A stretch of 6,423 nt of DNA from Thermodesulfobacteriota bacterium (GTDB lineage Bacteria > Desulfobacterota > BSN033 > UBA1163): contig JASEIE010000233.1 in the NCBI GenBank assembly GCA_030024065.1, forward strand, positions 1-6,423, in the 5' to 3' direction. A program made the position numbers and the translations under genes. Under the pieces are notes generated by a model. The model saw only the letters and a list, made by a program, of their open reading frames with translations. It searched no databases and was not told the origin of the DNA. Shown here piece after piece: positions 6,270 through 6,423 of the stretch (positions are counted from its first letter, which is position 1; each line of letters begins with the position of its first letter).

Positions 6270-6423
6270 ATGCCTAAAGTGAAAGTAAACGATATCGAGA
6301 TATACTATGAAATACATGGTAGGGGGTTCCATTTTATTTTGATCGAAGGACTCAGTTACAGCACATGGATGTGGTTCAAGCAGGTACCGAAGTTCTCCAA
6401 ACACTTTCAAACTATCATCTTTG
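6270..6423 (+). CDS. Alpha/beta hydrolase fold protein (3' partial)
   Basis: Only the first 51 residues are present before the window ends. The opening MPKVKVNDIEIYYEIHG is a very typical start for alpha/beta hydrolases of the esterase / C-C hydrolase / dienelactonase-like group, and ILIEGLSYSTWMW followed by the PKFSKHFQTIIF strand fits the region of strand beta-3 and the oxyanion loop. In most relatives the loop reads HG or MG before the tryptophan; here the residue before Gly is Glu. The catalytic nucleophile, acid and His all lie beyond the edge, so activity cannot be judged. It starts 20 bases after the ligase stop in the same direction with no obvious Shine-Dalgarno sequence; an ATG at 6263 is followed quickly by a stop and can be excluded. 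In this setting it could cleave a CoA thioester, a lactone or a beta-diketone-like C-C bond. Confidence 0.82.
   Translation, partial: MPKVKVNDIEIYYEIHGRGFHFILIEGLSYSTWMWFKQVPKFSKHFQTIIF

Overview
The window reads almost entirely on the + strand and looks like bacterial accessory metabolism: the tail of a branched-chain amino acid type (Liv) ABC transporter, then a tightly packed acyl-CoA catabolic gene cluster. Coding density is high and base composition moderate. The presence of an iron-sulfur flavoprotein among CoA-ester genes suggests an anaerobic or facultatively anaerobic bacterium, for example a deltaproteobacterial (Desulfobacterota-like) lineage. This lineage guess rests on gene content and family resemblance only; there is no phylogenetic marker in the window.

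Layout. 1-486: LivG-type ATPase, cut at its 5' end by the window edge. 486-1187: LivF-type ATPase, whose GTG start overlaps the LivG stop by one base. 1188-1760: the remains of a TetR-family regulator, with a helix-1-like stub in one frame and an intact ligand-binding domain in another; the DNA-recognition helices are missing. 1764-2519 and 2540-3286: two short-chain dehydrogenases with different cofactor signatures. 3324-4112: enoyl-CoA hydratase with both catalytic glutamates. 4138-4716: iron-sulfur flavoprotein with a compact four-cysteine motif. 4726-6249: acyl-CoA ligase. 6270-6423: start of an alpha/beta hydrolase cut by the window edge.

Working model (inference). The transporter may import an organic acid or amino-acid-like substrate. 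The ligase makes its CoA thioester, the hydratase adds water to an enoyl-CoA, one or both dehydrogenases oxidise the hydroxyacyl-CoA, the flavoprotein passes electrons, and the hydrolase cleaves a thioester, ester or C-C bond. The acyl-CoA dehydrogenase and thiolase needed for a full beta-oxidation round are not in this window. The cluster was probably once controlled by the TetR-type protein, which now appears unable to bind DNA. Isoleucine codon use changes sharply between the transporter genes and everything after them, so the two halves may have different histories.

I found no RNA genes, mobile elements, CRISPR arrays or convincing terminators. I see no clearly undescribed system; the most unusual feature is the decapitated TetR gene at the boundary between the two blocks.
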